64,000 nucleotides of DNA from Dromaius novaehollandiae (lineage: Eukaryota > Chordata > Aves > Casuariiformes > Dromaiidae). Shown here piece after piece: positions 39,901 to 48,294 of this stretch. The notes under the pieces were generated by a model. The model saw nothing but the letters and a program-made list of their open reading frames with translations, had not been told where the DNA came from and made no database searches. The position numbers were made by a program, and so were the translations under genes. The stretch lies in NCBI RefSeq assembly GCF_036370855.1, contig NC_088111.1, positions 17,829,501 through 17,893,500 of the forward strand, read 5' to 3'. Within the stretch, counting starts at the first letter, position 1, and the number at the start of each line of letters is the position of its first letter.

Positions 39901-42326
39901 TTGAAGAGTGCCACCTGAGTATGTAAGACAGAGCTAGTTATTCTGTGTTTAAAGGTTAACTTGTCTCCAAAGAAATCCATTTGCAAAGACCATATTCTAC
40001 CCATCTTTTTTCCCCACAGAGATATCGAGACATCACCAACAGTGATGCACACCACTCTATAAAGACCTCAAGCTGGATGCTGCACAAAAACCATCTACCA
40101 GATGCACAATTTGCACGAGTAGTTCTATATGTCACAAGCTCTCAAGAACAGTCACTCAGTCTTATGACCACAAAGCTCAATTTAGTAGAGCTGCTGAAGA
40201 ATTGTTAACACCTCAAAAAGCAAGAGACTGATTGCTTATGGATTCAAGTTTCCTATGACACTAAACAGCTTTTCAATGGTGGCATAAAATTGTTTGCGGA
40301 ATCAAAGCACACTAAATTTGCACCCATTTATGACCTAGTGATGGGATTTTTGAGTGCACTGCATATCGCTACAGTTTACCCTGCTGCCTTTGATAGGTGC
40401 TCTTTTACTGACTTTACAATGTGTTGTTCTCATCATTCCTCCCCAGGTCAGGAAGAAAGCTAACTCATCACTGGTTCTATTGTTTACACCCTCCAGTTTC
40501 AACCCACTTCAACTTCAGCTAATGAAATCATCTTCCTCAAGTCCATGTTTTAACAGGGAACTTTAATTACATTTTATTGCTCCCATTATGCCTCATAGGA
40601 TCTCACCATCAGACTCGACTCTTCCAACTGTTTCCTGGAAGGAGAGTGCATCAGTAGAAGAACATGCCCATTTGTAAAATTCAAGAAAGTGAAAAAATAA
40701 GGAAAATCTCACACATTAGCCCTGTGAAGCATTACAGCAGTAAGTGCTGGAGTACAGCCCAGTGACTGTTGCTCAACATTCATATCCCCTAATTGGCTTT
40801 CAGGTGAACCAAAAATTTGATGTTCAAAAGAAAAAAAAGCTGTAATTCATCAGGCCAAATGTGCAAGTCTATTTGCAGGCAAGGGAAGAATTAATAATTC
40901 CTTCTGACACTTGCAATGGTTAGTATATGCCTCGAAGCACAAGAATTGATTATTTCTTTCTACATGCATAATTACAGTTTGCTACACACAACAGGTCTAT
41001 CAAATTCTTAGAATTCAGCCATAATATGTATTCAGCTTCTTGAACTGGAACACTAATAAGATTTTCTTTTCCCCCTAGCTTTTGCTGAAGCTAAATTTAG
41101 AAAAAACGACAACATTTGGCAGACAGATCAGGAGTCCATTCTGCGTAGGCAGGTATGACCCTCCAACCAATCAAGCAACGTGTGCAGAGCTACGTTTGCG
41201 AGTAGCAGCCTGCTATTCACATTTTTCAAGGATGCTGTATCCTATCCCAGCAGATACGGTACAGACTACCAAAGCATTTCAAAGGGACTAACGAAGCTCA
41301 AGTTAGATGGGTTATAAAGAATAAGGTTTCAGTAAACTAGCACTAGTGCAAGAGTACCAGAAACATCAAGTAATGCGCTGACATCATTTTTTGTCTTCTT
41401 AGCAAAAAAGTTCATGACTACAAGTCAGGACCCCAGTTTCCTGAAGAGGAGGATTGCAAGGCCTAATCTCTCATTGTCTAAGATAGTTTAAGATGGAAAG
41501 CGGGTGAAAACTAGATTAACAACTACTGCCTTCACCCAGTGGCACTCTCAACAGCAAGATACCACTGCTATGATAGCAGATGGTTTTCCATGAGCAGATC
41601 CAATGCTGCTGAACATACCCCTCTACTTACCAACGAGCTGCAAGTACGCTGCGTTAGAGTCCCACCGCCAACTCAACAAACCTTGTACTAGGGAGGGAGT
41701 CCACACGCAGTTCCCCTCCAGGTAGGGCGAGGAAAGAAAAACTTACTTGTTACTTAGCATACCAGTGCGTGCACTCAGTGCTGTGATACTGAGTGACATC
41801 GCAATACTCTGCAGACAGATTTCCACCTACCAGCCCTGCAAGCCTGATTGTGAATGCACCCAATGGATCAAAGATGCCTTTTCTTGCTTGTCGCCAAGAA
41901 TGGAGATCGCACAAATCAAATCTCTTAGTTCTATAACTCCCAAGAGTACTGCAAACAGATAAGGTTACCACTGCTCAAAGACGACGGGAGCCTAGCACCG
42001 ACAGGAGCGTTAAATAACGCTCTGTACCGAAAACAATCCGGGCCACTCGCACAGCTTCTCCAAGGCTAAACTGAAAAAGAACAGTGCAAATTTATGGCTG
42101 TCATTAAGGGAACCCACGATTTCGCACTCCCACTCGCACCAGCACGCTCCCGAGAGCCCCTGCCTTCCCGGCCTCCTCGCCGCCCTGTCGCTTTGGCAAG
42201 GCTGCCCCGGCCCTGCCCGCAGTCCCGGGCGCAGGCCCCGCGGGCGGCCGGGCCGGGCCGGGGCAGGCCCCGCTGGGCCGCCTCGGCGGGCGCCCCGCCG
42301 GCGGCGGCCCCGCTCGCACTCACCAT
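414..42326 (-). CDS. XPO6: Exportin-6 (XPO6), 5' half of gene, 11 exons, 3' end outside window
   Basis: XPO6 is an importin-beta-family exportin that carries actin-profilin complexes out of the nucleus with RanGTP. Joining 42324-42326, 24957-25047, 23126-23238, 19653-19850, 15158-15317, 14659-14736, 8755-9208, 5147-5273, 4225-4334, 1317-1425 and 414-506 gives 512 codons without a stop. Every junction has GT-AG ends and matching phase. The protein begins MASEEASLRALESLM and follows human XPO6 (about 1,125 residues) almost residue for residue as I recall it. The family's importin-beta N-terminal domain falls at roughly residues 31-97 (exons 2-4), followed by Xpo1-like HEAT-repeat helices. About 613 residues, including the C-terminal HEAT repeats, lie left of the window. 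The start is fixed by the exon 1 ATG in a good Kozak context (G at -3, and G at +4 after splicing). Identity is very secure; exon limits are secure except the 5' UTR, whose TSS I cannot place. Confidence 0.97.
507..1316 (-). other. XPO6: XPO6 intron 10
   Basis: An 810-nt intron between exons 10 and 11. I see only ordinary AT-rich intron sequence, with a T-rich acceptor side close to exon 11. Confidence 0.85.
1317..1425 (-). CDS. XPO6: XPO6 exon 10, end of residue 445 to 481
   Basis: It starts with G after GGCCACAG, completing Arg445, then YEDALVLLLTEVLNRIQF, and ends with the acidic run LDDETLDDD at GAT|GTAAGG. The acidic loop between HEAT repeats is a feature of XPO6. Confidence 0.96.
1426..4224 (-). 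other. XPO6: XPO6 intron 9
   Basis: A 2.8-kb intron. It holds a C10 run at 2400-2409 and short ORFs at 1948-2148 (plus) and 1876-2106 (minus) that overlap on opposite strands and match nothing I know. No exon-like splice pair stands out. Confidence 0.8.
4225..4334 (-). CDS. XPO6: XPO6 exon 9, residues 409-444 plus two bases of 445
   Basis: It reads PTHEGYFSCLDIWTLFLD...SRLADKEAVLN and ends with AG at AACAG|GTAAGC. Human XPO6 has Gly-Asp where this copy has Ala-Asp, from memory. It lacks an internal methionine start and so was not apparent as an open frame; it was found by scanning between exons 8 and 10 for the missing peptide. Confidence 0.95.
4335..5146 (-). other. XPO6: XPO6 intron 8
   Basis: An 812-nt intron with purine-rich stretches near 4,740-4,870. 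Nothing else is recognisable. Confidence 0.8.
5147..5273 (-). CDS. XPO6: XPO6 exon 8, end of residue 366 to 408
   Basis: It starts with C after CCTGTGTAG, completing Ser366, then YIEKFTDFLRLFVSVHL, and ends KYTFHQ at CAG|GTACAC. The donor is weaker than its neighbours (GTACAC). It encodes HEAT-repeat helices. Confidence 0.96.
5735..5880 (-). mobile_element. CR1-like LINE 3' fragment, old
   Basis: The plus strand reads like the reverse complement of an amniote CR1 3' end. It runs from 'gggctggaaaggac' through 'actgagcctggtattttgtg' to 'ttaaaaagcaccatctg', echoing the CR1 phrases around '...gagcccaataacttgtg'. The element would be on the minus strand, sense to XPO6. Divergence is high and the ends are vague. 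Confidence 0.5.
7739..7757 (+). repeat. A19 homopolymer
   Basis: Nineteen consecutive A, flanked by GT and GAGCC. It could be a decayed retroposon tail, but no retroposed body is recognisable upstream. Confidence 0.9.
8755..9208 (-). CDS. XPO6: XPO6 exon 7, residues 215-365 plus two bases of 366
   Basis: At 454 nt this is the largest exon in the window. It begins after TTTCTTAG with GT that completes Gly215, then DLLSSLLQSPSAAKLL, and ends KSRLEELDE plus AG at GAAAG|GTAAGA. It encodes HEAT-repeat helices of the exportin arch. Compared with recalled human XPO6 there are a few conservative changes around residues 264-300 (for example SVNGSSQNSV) and near-identity elsewhere. Confidence 0.98.
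9745..10930 (-). mobile_element. CR1 LINE, 5'-truncated 3' portion with reverse-transcriptase relic
   Basis: On the minus strand, 10,860-10,790 gives a degenerate DIVYLVFHKAF (RT motif usually YLDFSKAFD). The stretch 10,680-10,610 gives GELLGPVLMNMLIKAL (usually QGSVLGPVLFNIFINDL), followed by a stop and KGVSSE. Further on, plus-strand phrases such as 'ctattcaagatgcagg', 'agttccacagcttaact' and 'aatcagaccaaag' match the reverse complement of the CR1 3' tail known from turtles, crocodiles and birds. The copy is about 1.2 kb, starts inside the RT domain and is riddled with stops. It is old and inactive, and lies sense to XPO6 in intron 6. Confidence 0.85.
12441..12455 (+). repeat. G15 homopolymer
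   Basis: Fifteen consecutive G (C15 on the XPO6-sense strand), a potential G-quadruplex former and a sequencing or assembly weak point. Confidence 0.95.
13085..13290 (-). mobile_element. CR1-like LINE internal fragment, old
   Basis: Plus-strand phrases 'tttgactgtattaaataaca', 'cttaccaagcaattcaggct' and 'attattgaccactgag' follow in order the reverse complement of the CR1 segment just 3' of the RT domain (family phrases 'ggctgtattaaaacaca', 'taccaagcgatccagat'). The fragment is strongly diverged, and its limits are approximate. It has the same orientation as the larger CR1 in this intron but duplicates part of its range, so it is a separate insertion. Confidence 0.6.
14659..14736 (-). CDS. XPO6: XPO6 exon 6, residues 189-214 plus first base of 215
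   Basis: This small 78-nt exon encodes GILESIWDKHSV followed by a Pro/Ser/Thr-rich linker (ATPPPSPTSGES). It ends AGTG|GTAAGG. It is phase 1 at both ends and a multiple of three long, so skipping it would keep the frame and remove the linker. Human XPO6 has Thr-Val where this copy has Ser-Ile, from memory. Confidence 0.95.
14737..15157 (-). other. XPO6: XPO6 intron 5
   Basis: A 421-nt intron, the shortest in the window. Nothing else is visible in it. Confidence 0.9.
15158..15317 (-). CDS. XPO6: XPO6 exon 5, residues 136-188 plus first base of 189
   Basis: It begins LIQSPVTTPLGL after TTTCCTTTCAG and ends LLDQVQTVLGLLT plus G at the donor GTATGA. This is part of the Xpo1-like helical domain. 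The intron between exons 5 and 6 is short, 421 nt. Confidence 0.97.
15318..19652 (-). other. XPO6: XPO6 intron 4
   Basis: A 4.3-kb intron. It has a 148-codon minus-strand open frame at 16279-16725 and an 84-codon plus-strand open frame at 17083-17337 with a good acceptor just before it. Neither matches a family I recognise. Short A runs lie near 17,011 and 17,799. Confidence 0.85.
19653..19850 (-). CDS. XPO6: XPO6 exon 4, residues 70-135
   Basis: It is a phase 0-0 exon of 66 codons, beginning NLINKMWLG after TTTTTCCAG and ending TNILQ at CAG|GTAAGA. It completes the importin-beta N-terminal domain and begins the Xpo1-like region (LPYFIRNKLCKVIVDIGR, the usual exportin motif region). Confidence 0.97.
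19851..23125 (-). other. XPO6: XPO6 intron 3
   Basis: A 3.3-kb AT-rich intron with a T run at about 21,412 and an A-rich run at about 21,612. No exon or repeat family is recognised. Confidence 0.85.
23126..23238 (-). CDS. XPO6: XPO6 exon 3, residues 32-69
   Basis: It enters in phase 1 after TTTTTTCAG and completes Glu32 (G+AG), then encodes ELLNNFAQQ...SLTVFE. It ends in phase 0 at GAG|GTAAGC. It carries the helix-rich core of the importin-beta N-terminal domain, including the segment STRNDYVMMYSL typical of XPO6. Confidence 0.97.
23239..24956 (-). other. XPO6: XPO6 intron 2
   Basis: A 1.7-kb intron of ordinary AT-rich sequence with an A12 run near 23,789. Nothing else is supported. Confidence 0.85.
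24957..25047 (-). CDS. XPO6: XPO6 exon 2, residues 2-31
   Basis: It encodes ASEEASLRALESLM...KREI and ends one base into the codon for Glu32 (ATAG|GTGAGT). The acceptor is a T-rich tract ending CCAG. Together with exon 3 it forms the start of the importin-beta N-terminal (Ran-binding) domain. The first internal methionine is Met15. Confidence 0.97.
28901..28920 (+). repeat. (CCT)n microsatellite
   Basis: About six and a half tandem CCT units in intron 1, perfect in this copy. Confidence 0.95.
29576..29591 (+). repeat. C16 homopolymer
   Basis: Sixteen consecutive C between TTGGA and GAAGCC in XPO6 intron 1, hence G16 on the transcribed sense strand. Confidence 0.95.
30950..30976 (+). repeat. 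T27 homopolymer
   Basis: Twenty-seven T in a row, the longest homopolymer in the window. Read on the minus strand it is an A27 tail, as a retroposed copy would leave. The sequence on its 5' side (30,977 upward) is not a gene I recognise and has no AATAAA just before the tract. Confidence 0.95.
35815..36160. promoter_or_regulatory. CpG island inside XPO6 intron 1
   Basis: About 350 nt dense in CpG and GC boxes (for example 'cccctccccggccggggtcc', 'cgccgcgggagcggaggc') in otherwise AT-rich intron, some 6 kb downstream of the XPO6 start. This is typical of an alternative or independent promoter. A plus-strand donor-like site (GTG|GTGAGCC) sits at 36,001 and a weak minus-strand one at about 35,845. 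It could also be an orphan island. Confidence 0.65.
36301..36317 (+). repeat. G17 homopolymer
   Basis: Seventeen consecutive G just beyond the intronic CpG island, capable of forming a G-quadruplex. Confidence 0.95.
42324..42326 (-). CDS. XPO6: XPO6 exon 1 coding part: the start codon only
   Basis: On the minus strand the sequence reads GCAGCCATGGTGAGTGCG, so the ATG is followed at once by a strong GTGAGT donor. Exon 2 begins GCATCTGAAGAG, giving M-A-S-E-E, as in other vertebrate XPO6. The exon therefore supplies the 5' UTR plus the initiator methionine. The 5' UTR runs to higher coordinates inside the CpG island; its start is not visible. Confidence 0.93.
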
Positions 42327-42660
42327 GGCTGCGGGCGGCTCCCGCGGAGCGGCTCTAGGCAGGGCGCCGCGCTGCGCTCATGTCACGGCCGGCGGCGGGC
42401 CCTCCCCGCCCATGCGCCGGCCAGCCCCCGCCGGCCGCAGCCCCCGGGCCCCGCGCGGAGCGGAGCGGCCCGGCGCCCAGCCCCCGGGCCGGGCCTGCGC
42501 CGGCCGGCGGGGACGGGGAGCCCCGGGACGGGCGGGCGGAAGAGGAGGGGGCGGGCGGGCGGCGCGGCGGCTCTCGGCACGGCCGGTGGCTACGCCAGGC
42601 GCATCCCGCCTCGCACCGGGAGGTCGGCTCTGCCCCGCCCCCAGCCGCCCCGCCCTCTCG

Positions 42661-42668
42661 CCGGAAGC
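42661..42668 (+). promoter_or_regulatory. ETS/GABP-type site
   Basis: CCGGAAGC in the CpG island fits the ETS-family consensus common close to housekeeping TSSs. Confidence 0.6.
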
Positions 42669-42697
42669 GGACGCCGCGCCCCGACGCCGCGCCTCGG

Positions 42698-42702
42698 CCA
42701 AT
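42698..42702 (+). promoter_or_regulatory. CCAAT box (NF-Y)
   Basis: GGCCAATCGGAGC has the NF-Y core with favoured flanks (CCAATCGG). It lies about 370 nt upstream of the XPO6 ATG, between the ETS and NRF1 sites. Confidence 0.65.
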
Positions 42703-42847
42703 CGGAGCGAAGGCGGCGGCGCGTGGCGCAGGCGCAGCCGGACGCGGCGTGCCGTGTGCCGCCATGGCGAAGAAGGGCGCGGCGAGGGCGGGGGGCCGGG
42801 AGGAAGGTGCTCGCCCGGAGGTGCGCCTCGACCCGCCCGGGTGCGGC

Positions 42848-42859
42848 TGCGCATGCGCG
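42848..42859. promoter_or_regulatory. NRF1 binding site, palindromic
   Basis: TGCGCATGCGCG matches the NRF1 consensus YGCGCAYGCGCR at every position. NRF1 sites of this kind mark TATA-less, often bidirectional, CpG-island promoters. Confidence 0.8.
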
Positions 42860-43259
42860 GGAGGGAGTGCTTCCCGCCCAGCAGGAAGTTGCGGCACGGG
42901 AGGGGCTGGGCCCGCCCCTTGTCCGCGTGTGTCGGGGAGGGGCGAACCCGCACGGAGGGGGCGGTGCTCCGAGTGGTCACGCCCACTCTGGGAGGGGCTT
43001 GCGGCGCCCCGTTGCCAGGCGCTGGCCATGGGGTCGGGCGCGCGTTGCCTAGCGGCGGCGGGGCCTAGGCCTCGGCCCTGGCCCGCGCCCCTCGCCCTGG
43101 CCTGGCACCGCGACGGCGGCGGTTGTTGGCGCGGCGCTCGGCCCGCAGCCACGCGGAGTTGCCATTCCCAGGCACTCAGGGTCGCGAGCGTTTCCTGCCA
43201 CGGTTCGGCTGGGCGACCTGAGCACATTTAACGTCTGCACCCTCGGCTGCCTCCCGTCA

Positions 43260-46200
43260 CGCGGCAAAGGGCGCGGGAGCTCTGCAGTGCCCCGCTCCAG
43301 GGCAAAACACCGCTGCTGCCCCTGCCGCCTGCATCTTCTCGTTATTTACCTGCCGTCAGGGCCCTCTCAAGGGTGTTGTAGGCACACAAGGACATCGTGT
43401 CTGTGACTGTGTGCTCATGACCCAAGTAACTAGTTAAAAAGAGGGAAAAACCCACCTTGTAGGGTCTGATCAGCAACAATAAAAAACATGCAATGTAGTT
43501 TAGAGACCTCTTATACCCCTGCTCCAGTCCTGCAATTTTAAATTCCTCCCTAGGGTTCTTTGTGGTCACAGTTTTCTCATGGCTTAAGTGCACTGGAGAG
43601 AAGACGCAGCAGAGAGAACCAGAACGGCAAATGGGTTTAAAAAGAAAAATAAAACCTTTAATTGCTGCCTTCCAAAAGCAAGAAGCTGGGGCCAACCAGA
43701 GCCTAAAGCCAGGGAAATTAATACACATCGAAATACTTCTTACAGTTTGCAAATTCTCCTGTCGCATTTGCTGTTACAAGAGATCATTGAAACCAGTGGC
43801 TTAATAGGCTCTAAAGGGGAGCTACATACACATGAGGATATTGCAGATGCTCAGTTACATTAGAGGATTAAACAAAACAGGAGAGAGAGAGAGAGAGAGA
43901 AAAAAAAAAATAAATCCTCCATGGGAGTGTAGCTAACTGCAAGGCTTACCCAGAAGATTATGATTGAACAGTCCATGTTTTTCCGCTGTAAATTTTCTCC
44001 CATTTTGATGCTTCTAATCCTGGCTGCTTTGGAGCAGAGCACCAAAGCCCCCAGGCTGCCGCCTGGCCGGCGGAGCAGGTTTCCGGGATTCGGGGAATGC
44101 TGTTCCTGGGCCAGGTGGACCACCTGCACGGCGCTGAACTGCAGCTCTGCGTTCAGTAAACGCAGATGAGCCCCATGTGCGTGAAGGAGCTGTAGTCCTG
44201 AGCCCTAAGACGACCCGATTTAGGTGCCCCAGCACTTTTCAGACCAAGATTTTGCACGGTATCAGGATGGGCCCCAACAAGCATGTTTATTCACCGAGAT
44301 GAAAACGCATCAGCAGGAGGCTTGCAGACTGCAGCCAAGACGACACTGCCTAGCTGCTCGTAAGATCAGCCTGTTTGCTGGTACATGCTGATGAATTACC
44401 ATATGCACCGCAAGGCAGAGCACAGCCTCCAAAACCTCTCAAACATCTCCAAAATGCAAAGCTGAGCCAAGCGACATGCCGCGCTTGCACGTGTTTTTAA
44501 GAGAGGCTGGAATTGCCTCAAGCCGCCATTTATTTCAGTGATCATTACATCAAGATATCACAGCTGCATTTTCAGAGGACAGGTTACCATGGTGACCATT
44601 AAAAGGATAATCTTGTTATCACAGTTTGTTATTCTAACAAGTTGTTTGTTGACATGTGCTCCGGGGTGTATGCTTCAGACCACGGAAAACCTCCCGCCCG
44701 ACAGAGATGTGCTGCCTTCGCAGCTCTGGTCACACCTTACCTTTGAGGCCACTTCTTTTGGCACTGCATTACTAGGGCCTGTGATTTGAGCCCTACAAAA
44801 CAGAACCAAATCCAGCTCCCCTGTGTAGAACAGAAGGGGTTCAGTGCACTGAAGGCACAAAACAAGCTGGTGGGGACCAAGAGAAAAAAAGAAAGAAACC
44901 AGCTGGGCACAAAGCGTGACCTGGGAAGGAGAGAAAATGAGTGCATAGCTGCTCTGCCTGTTCTGATGCTGGAAGAAAGCCTGGGGAGGTTGGAGCTGCT
45001 GTGCTTTCTATTCCTGACAGGGTCATTGCCTGCTTTTGCTGGAGGGCAGGCAGCCCTGGAGATGAGAGCTGCCACGTTTAACCTTCCATCAAAGCGCTGA
45101 AAGGCTGGATCTTAACAGGGTGCTTTTCTCCTGTGCTTCTGCATTCTGGAGTCAGCCTGTGATCATAAAAGGTCTGAATAAACAGAGCTTGCCTCCCTGA
45201 GATCCTAATCCTACAGTAGTCCTTGAGTTTGTAATGATGATCCCCACACATATTTCCTGTGGGAAACACAAGGGGGAAGGCTGCAGCTTTCAGTACAGGA
45301 TTTGGGGCTGAGGGCATGCTCTGAGCTTCTCAAGCCTTTAGCCCTGGTTTAGAAATATCTGCCCCAAGGGCAGAAAAGCATCCTTGTGCCTTACACTGCT
45401 GTGGAAATAAAAGGTCTCATGCTGCCTCACCTGGGAATTTGAGTTGTCGATCTTGGAGAAAACTGGATGTGAAGACCACAGCTCTCACCAGCATCACTGA
45501 TGGAGCAATCAGGAGGACCATGTCCCAGGAACACTGCTGTGCCCAGACCCCCCTTACCTTGTTCATCCCATTTTTGGGGTTCCACCCATTGCTGGAAAGC
45601 CCATTTGCTAAATAAAATAGATACTGTTACCCTAAACATTGAATCACTACAGCTCCTATATTTTAATTTGTGGCCCCTAACTTCATTCCCCTGATTTTCT
45701 GCTTCCTAAAGAGAGAGGAAATAGGATTCAGACCACACCCTAATCAGCCCCAAGTGTGAGTACTCAGAGATTGGAGAAAACACCAAGCTTTGCTTTTTTG
45801 AGTAACTTTATATCTTAAAAAGCAGAGGAAAGGGAAATACCATGGACCTGAATAGCTAATTTAAGAGACCACGGGAACGGAATTCGTGAAAATCATTTCT
45901 TACTGCATGGTTTGTCCCTTAATTATCTTTATTATAAGCATGCACACAAATGTACTGAAACTTGATTTGAAACCATTTTACCAAAGCATCCCACACAGCT
46001 CCAACCTTGATTCCAGCCTGCTCAATCATGCATTCAAATTTCCACTGCATTTAATTGCTTTGTTCAAATTTTGCAGTTTGGATTTTGCCTTCAGGGCGAG
46101 TCTAAGTCTAATTCCAATCAAGCAGCTGTCTATACTTCACTTCAGATCTGGCGGGGTATATGTTTCCATCTCGTTTTATTATTCCTACTGCAAATTGAGC

Positions 46201-46300
46201 TGTAACTCATTCTGGGTGTAATACATAAATGAGGATCTTACCGCACTTCTACCTAATATAAGCGATTGGAAGAGAAGGGTTAAGCCGCATTGTACAATAA
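43260..46300. other. Intergenic region upstream of XPO6, AT-balanced
   Basis: About 3 kb without a recognisable gene. It contains a (GA)n plus A-run microsatellite at 43880-43910. Open frames up to 141 codons (43342-43767, minus) lack recognised domains and good splice context. The stretch at 45,886-46,221 is unusually pyrimidine-rich but gives only an unassigned 111-codon frame. Confidence 0.7.
43880..43910 (+). repeat. (GA)n followed by A run
   Basis: About ten GA units followed by A11, a compound microsatellite in the intergenic region. Confidence 0.95.
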
Positions 46301-47791
46301 AGCGACTGTGACATGCAAGGGAACGTTGCCTTTTTTATGGCAAACGCCAACCCCTCCCTGTGTTTCCTAAGTGACTTGGCAATAGCCGGCTTGCTCGGAT
46401 AGCAAGCTCTACAAAACACAGCAGGTCCAAGGCCCCGCGTGCGAATGCCCATGCCTGCAACCCCGGAGGTACGGAGCAGGCGGAGAGCCCTCGCTGGCTG
46501 CTTCCCTTGCTGGGAAGCGCCAGGAGAGGGCAGGGCAAAGGGAGGCTGGTTAGCCCTGCTCCTGCCGGAGCAGGATGCACCGGAAAGTCGCAGCAGAGCT
46601 CCGGCGCGAGGCTCCTCCGGGAACACATTAGCCTCCAAATGGCAGCAGCAATGCGGTGAAGTCGAAGCGCTGCTTCCCCCCGAAGGTCCCCGAGGCTGTT
46701 TGCAGATTATGTACCCGGGAGCCGCTTCCAAAGGCCGGCAGAAACGCAGCCGCTTGCGGGCTGCGGCGAGACAAGCCCACGTGGCCGGGACAAGGGCGGC
46801 AGGAGCCCCCCGGATAACGGGGCGTGCGGAGGGGCACCGGCGAGGCTGGGCCTCGCCGCTCCATCGGCTTGCGTGTGTTTGGAGGGACGTCTGGGAAATT
46901 CAGCCCTTCCAACAGCCTGGCTGCCCCAAATGGTGGGCGACTGGGCACTGAGGAGGGGAGCAGGGAGAGCAGCCGGGTGGGAGATGGACAGCACGCGGCA
47001 CAGGAAAGCGACTACACGTTATTGCTGCCTGAAGCAGCGTTTCCCATAGCTCCATCAGCCGGATGAACCTCATGGTGCCGGGGCCGGCGGAGGGTGCCGG
47101 CGAAGGAGCCGCCGGGGGCCCGGGAAGCCGGACGGGGTGCTGCGCTCGCCCCCCTCCCCTGCTCCCACCCCGGCGCTTCCAGTGCTGCCAGTGCCATTCG
47201 CGACATGGCCCTGTGGCCGCCAGCAATCTCCTGCGCCGGAGCCAGGAATTAGCGCCCGGCTGCTCAATCCCGCAGCCCCGCGGGCGCCGCGAGGGAGCTA
47301 ATGGGTTTTTATTGAGCTCAGTGCGGCCGGGGAGGGAGCCGGGTCCCAGCGGCCAGGCGCCGGAGGTGAACCCGCATGGCATTTTCCCAGTTTTTTCGGG
47401 CAGCACGGGGTGGAGGGGGTCCCACGGCCCTGCAGAAGTCCCCACAAGTGGCCCCTCGGCTGGCTGGGAGCCGCCGGGGCTCGCGTGCCCCCCGCGGCGC
47501 AAGCAGCCCCTTCTCCCCGCCGCGTGGCTCCTCTTCGCCCGGCCCATTAGCCGACGCATTAAATTTTAACATTTTTGTGGCTCCCCACGGGGCGCTCCTG
47601 GGTGAGTGTGCGTCTGGGTGGGTGCCAGGGCCCCTGCGCTGCACGGGGGGTCCAGTGGGGGCATCGTGGGGGTCCGGGCGCGGAGGGGCTTCCCCAGCTG
47701 CCCGCGGGCGCTGGCGCCTCTCCCCGCGCCAGGGGACACAGGGCCCTGCCAGCCACCGGGCCGCATCGGTGCGGCGCGAAGGGGGCACTCA

Positions 47792-47803
47792 CCCCCCCCC
47801 CCC
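47792..47803 (+). repeat. C12 homopolymer
   Basis: Twelve C in the GC-rich domain; no other feature is attached. Confidence 0.9.
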
Positions 47804-48281
47804 GGGCTGCCCCGTCCCGGCGGCCAAGCCTGGGGCTGCCCCTGCCCTGGCCCCGCGGCCGTCCCCCCCGCCCGGTGCACTCACGGAGGTGCCGGAAAGC
47901 GGGCGTTGGGATAAAGCACCCTCCGAGGACAGGCCCGTTGTCTCGTGGTGCAGGTTCAGGGGGAGCTGGGCGGCACGGCCTGATCCAGCCGCGAGGCCGG
48001 CCGGTCGCAGCGCCCCGCGACCGGGGCCAGCTCCTGCCCCGAGCAGTGCCCGGGCTGCTTCGCTCGTGCCGCGGGCTCCGCGCTCGCCTCCGTGGAGACG
48101 GGGCTGCCGAGGGGCCGCCTGGGACAGGCGCCAGCGTTGCTCCGGAGCCGCAGCGAGTTTGCCAGGTCTCGGCTCGGCGGGGCTGGGGAGCGCCGCCGCA
48201 TCGATGCTGGGATGAGGCCGGAGGTGCCCGGCCGGCTGCGGCAGCCGAGGAGTTAACTTCCCAGCCTCTCCGCAGGAATCG

Positions 48282-48294
48282 GGAGCTATTAATA
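48282..48294 (+). repeat. 13-mer GGAGCTATTAATA, copy 1
   Basis: An exact 13-nt match to 50980-50992, inside an AT islet in GC-rich DNA. It is followed by TTTATCTGTCAG, which contains a reverse GATA core. Confidence 0.9.

Larger units (their letters stand above)
25048..42323 (-). other. XPO6: XPO6 intron 1 (17.3 kb)
   Basis: This long first intron separates the start codon from the rest of the coding sequence. It is mostly AT-rich and unique-looking. Distinct items are a (CCT)n tract at 28901-28920, C16 at 29576-29591, T27 at 30950-30976, a CpG island near 35.8-36.16 kb, G17 at 36301-36317 and a moderately GC-rich patch at 38.64-39.07 kb. No additional coding exon is recognised, and the remaining stretches show nothing I can name. 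Confidence 0.85.
42100..43260. promoter_or_regulatory. XPO6: XPO6 CpG-island promoter, possibly bidirectional
   Basis: A dense CpG island covers the XPO6 start codon and runs about 900 nt upstream. Upstream of the gene (higher coordinates) it has an ETS site CCGGAAGC at 42661-42668, a CCAAT box at 42698-42702, an NRF1-like repeat GGCGCAGGCGCA at 42725-42736, a perfect NRF1 palindrome TGCGCATGCGCG at 42848-42859, and GC boxes near 42,900-42,925. There is no TATA box. This is the usual housekeeping-type arrangement. The XPO6 5' UTR must lie between 42,327 and these sites; the exact TSS is not visible. Confidence 0.88.

Noticed and set aside
42094..43231. ORFs of 200-324 codons on both strands across the XPO6 promoter
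   Set aside because: Same composition effect; two strands and several frames are open at once, and no recognised domain or splice pattern is present.
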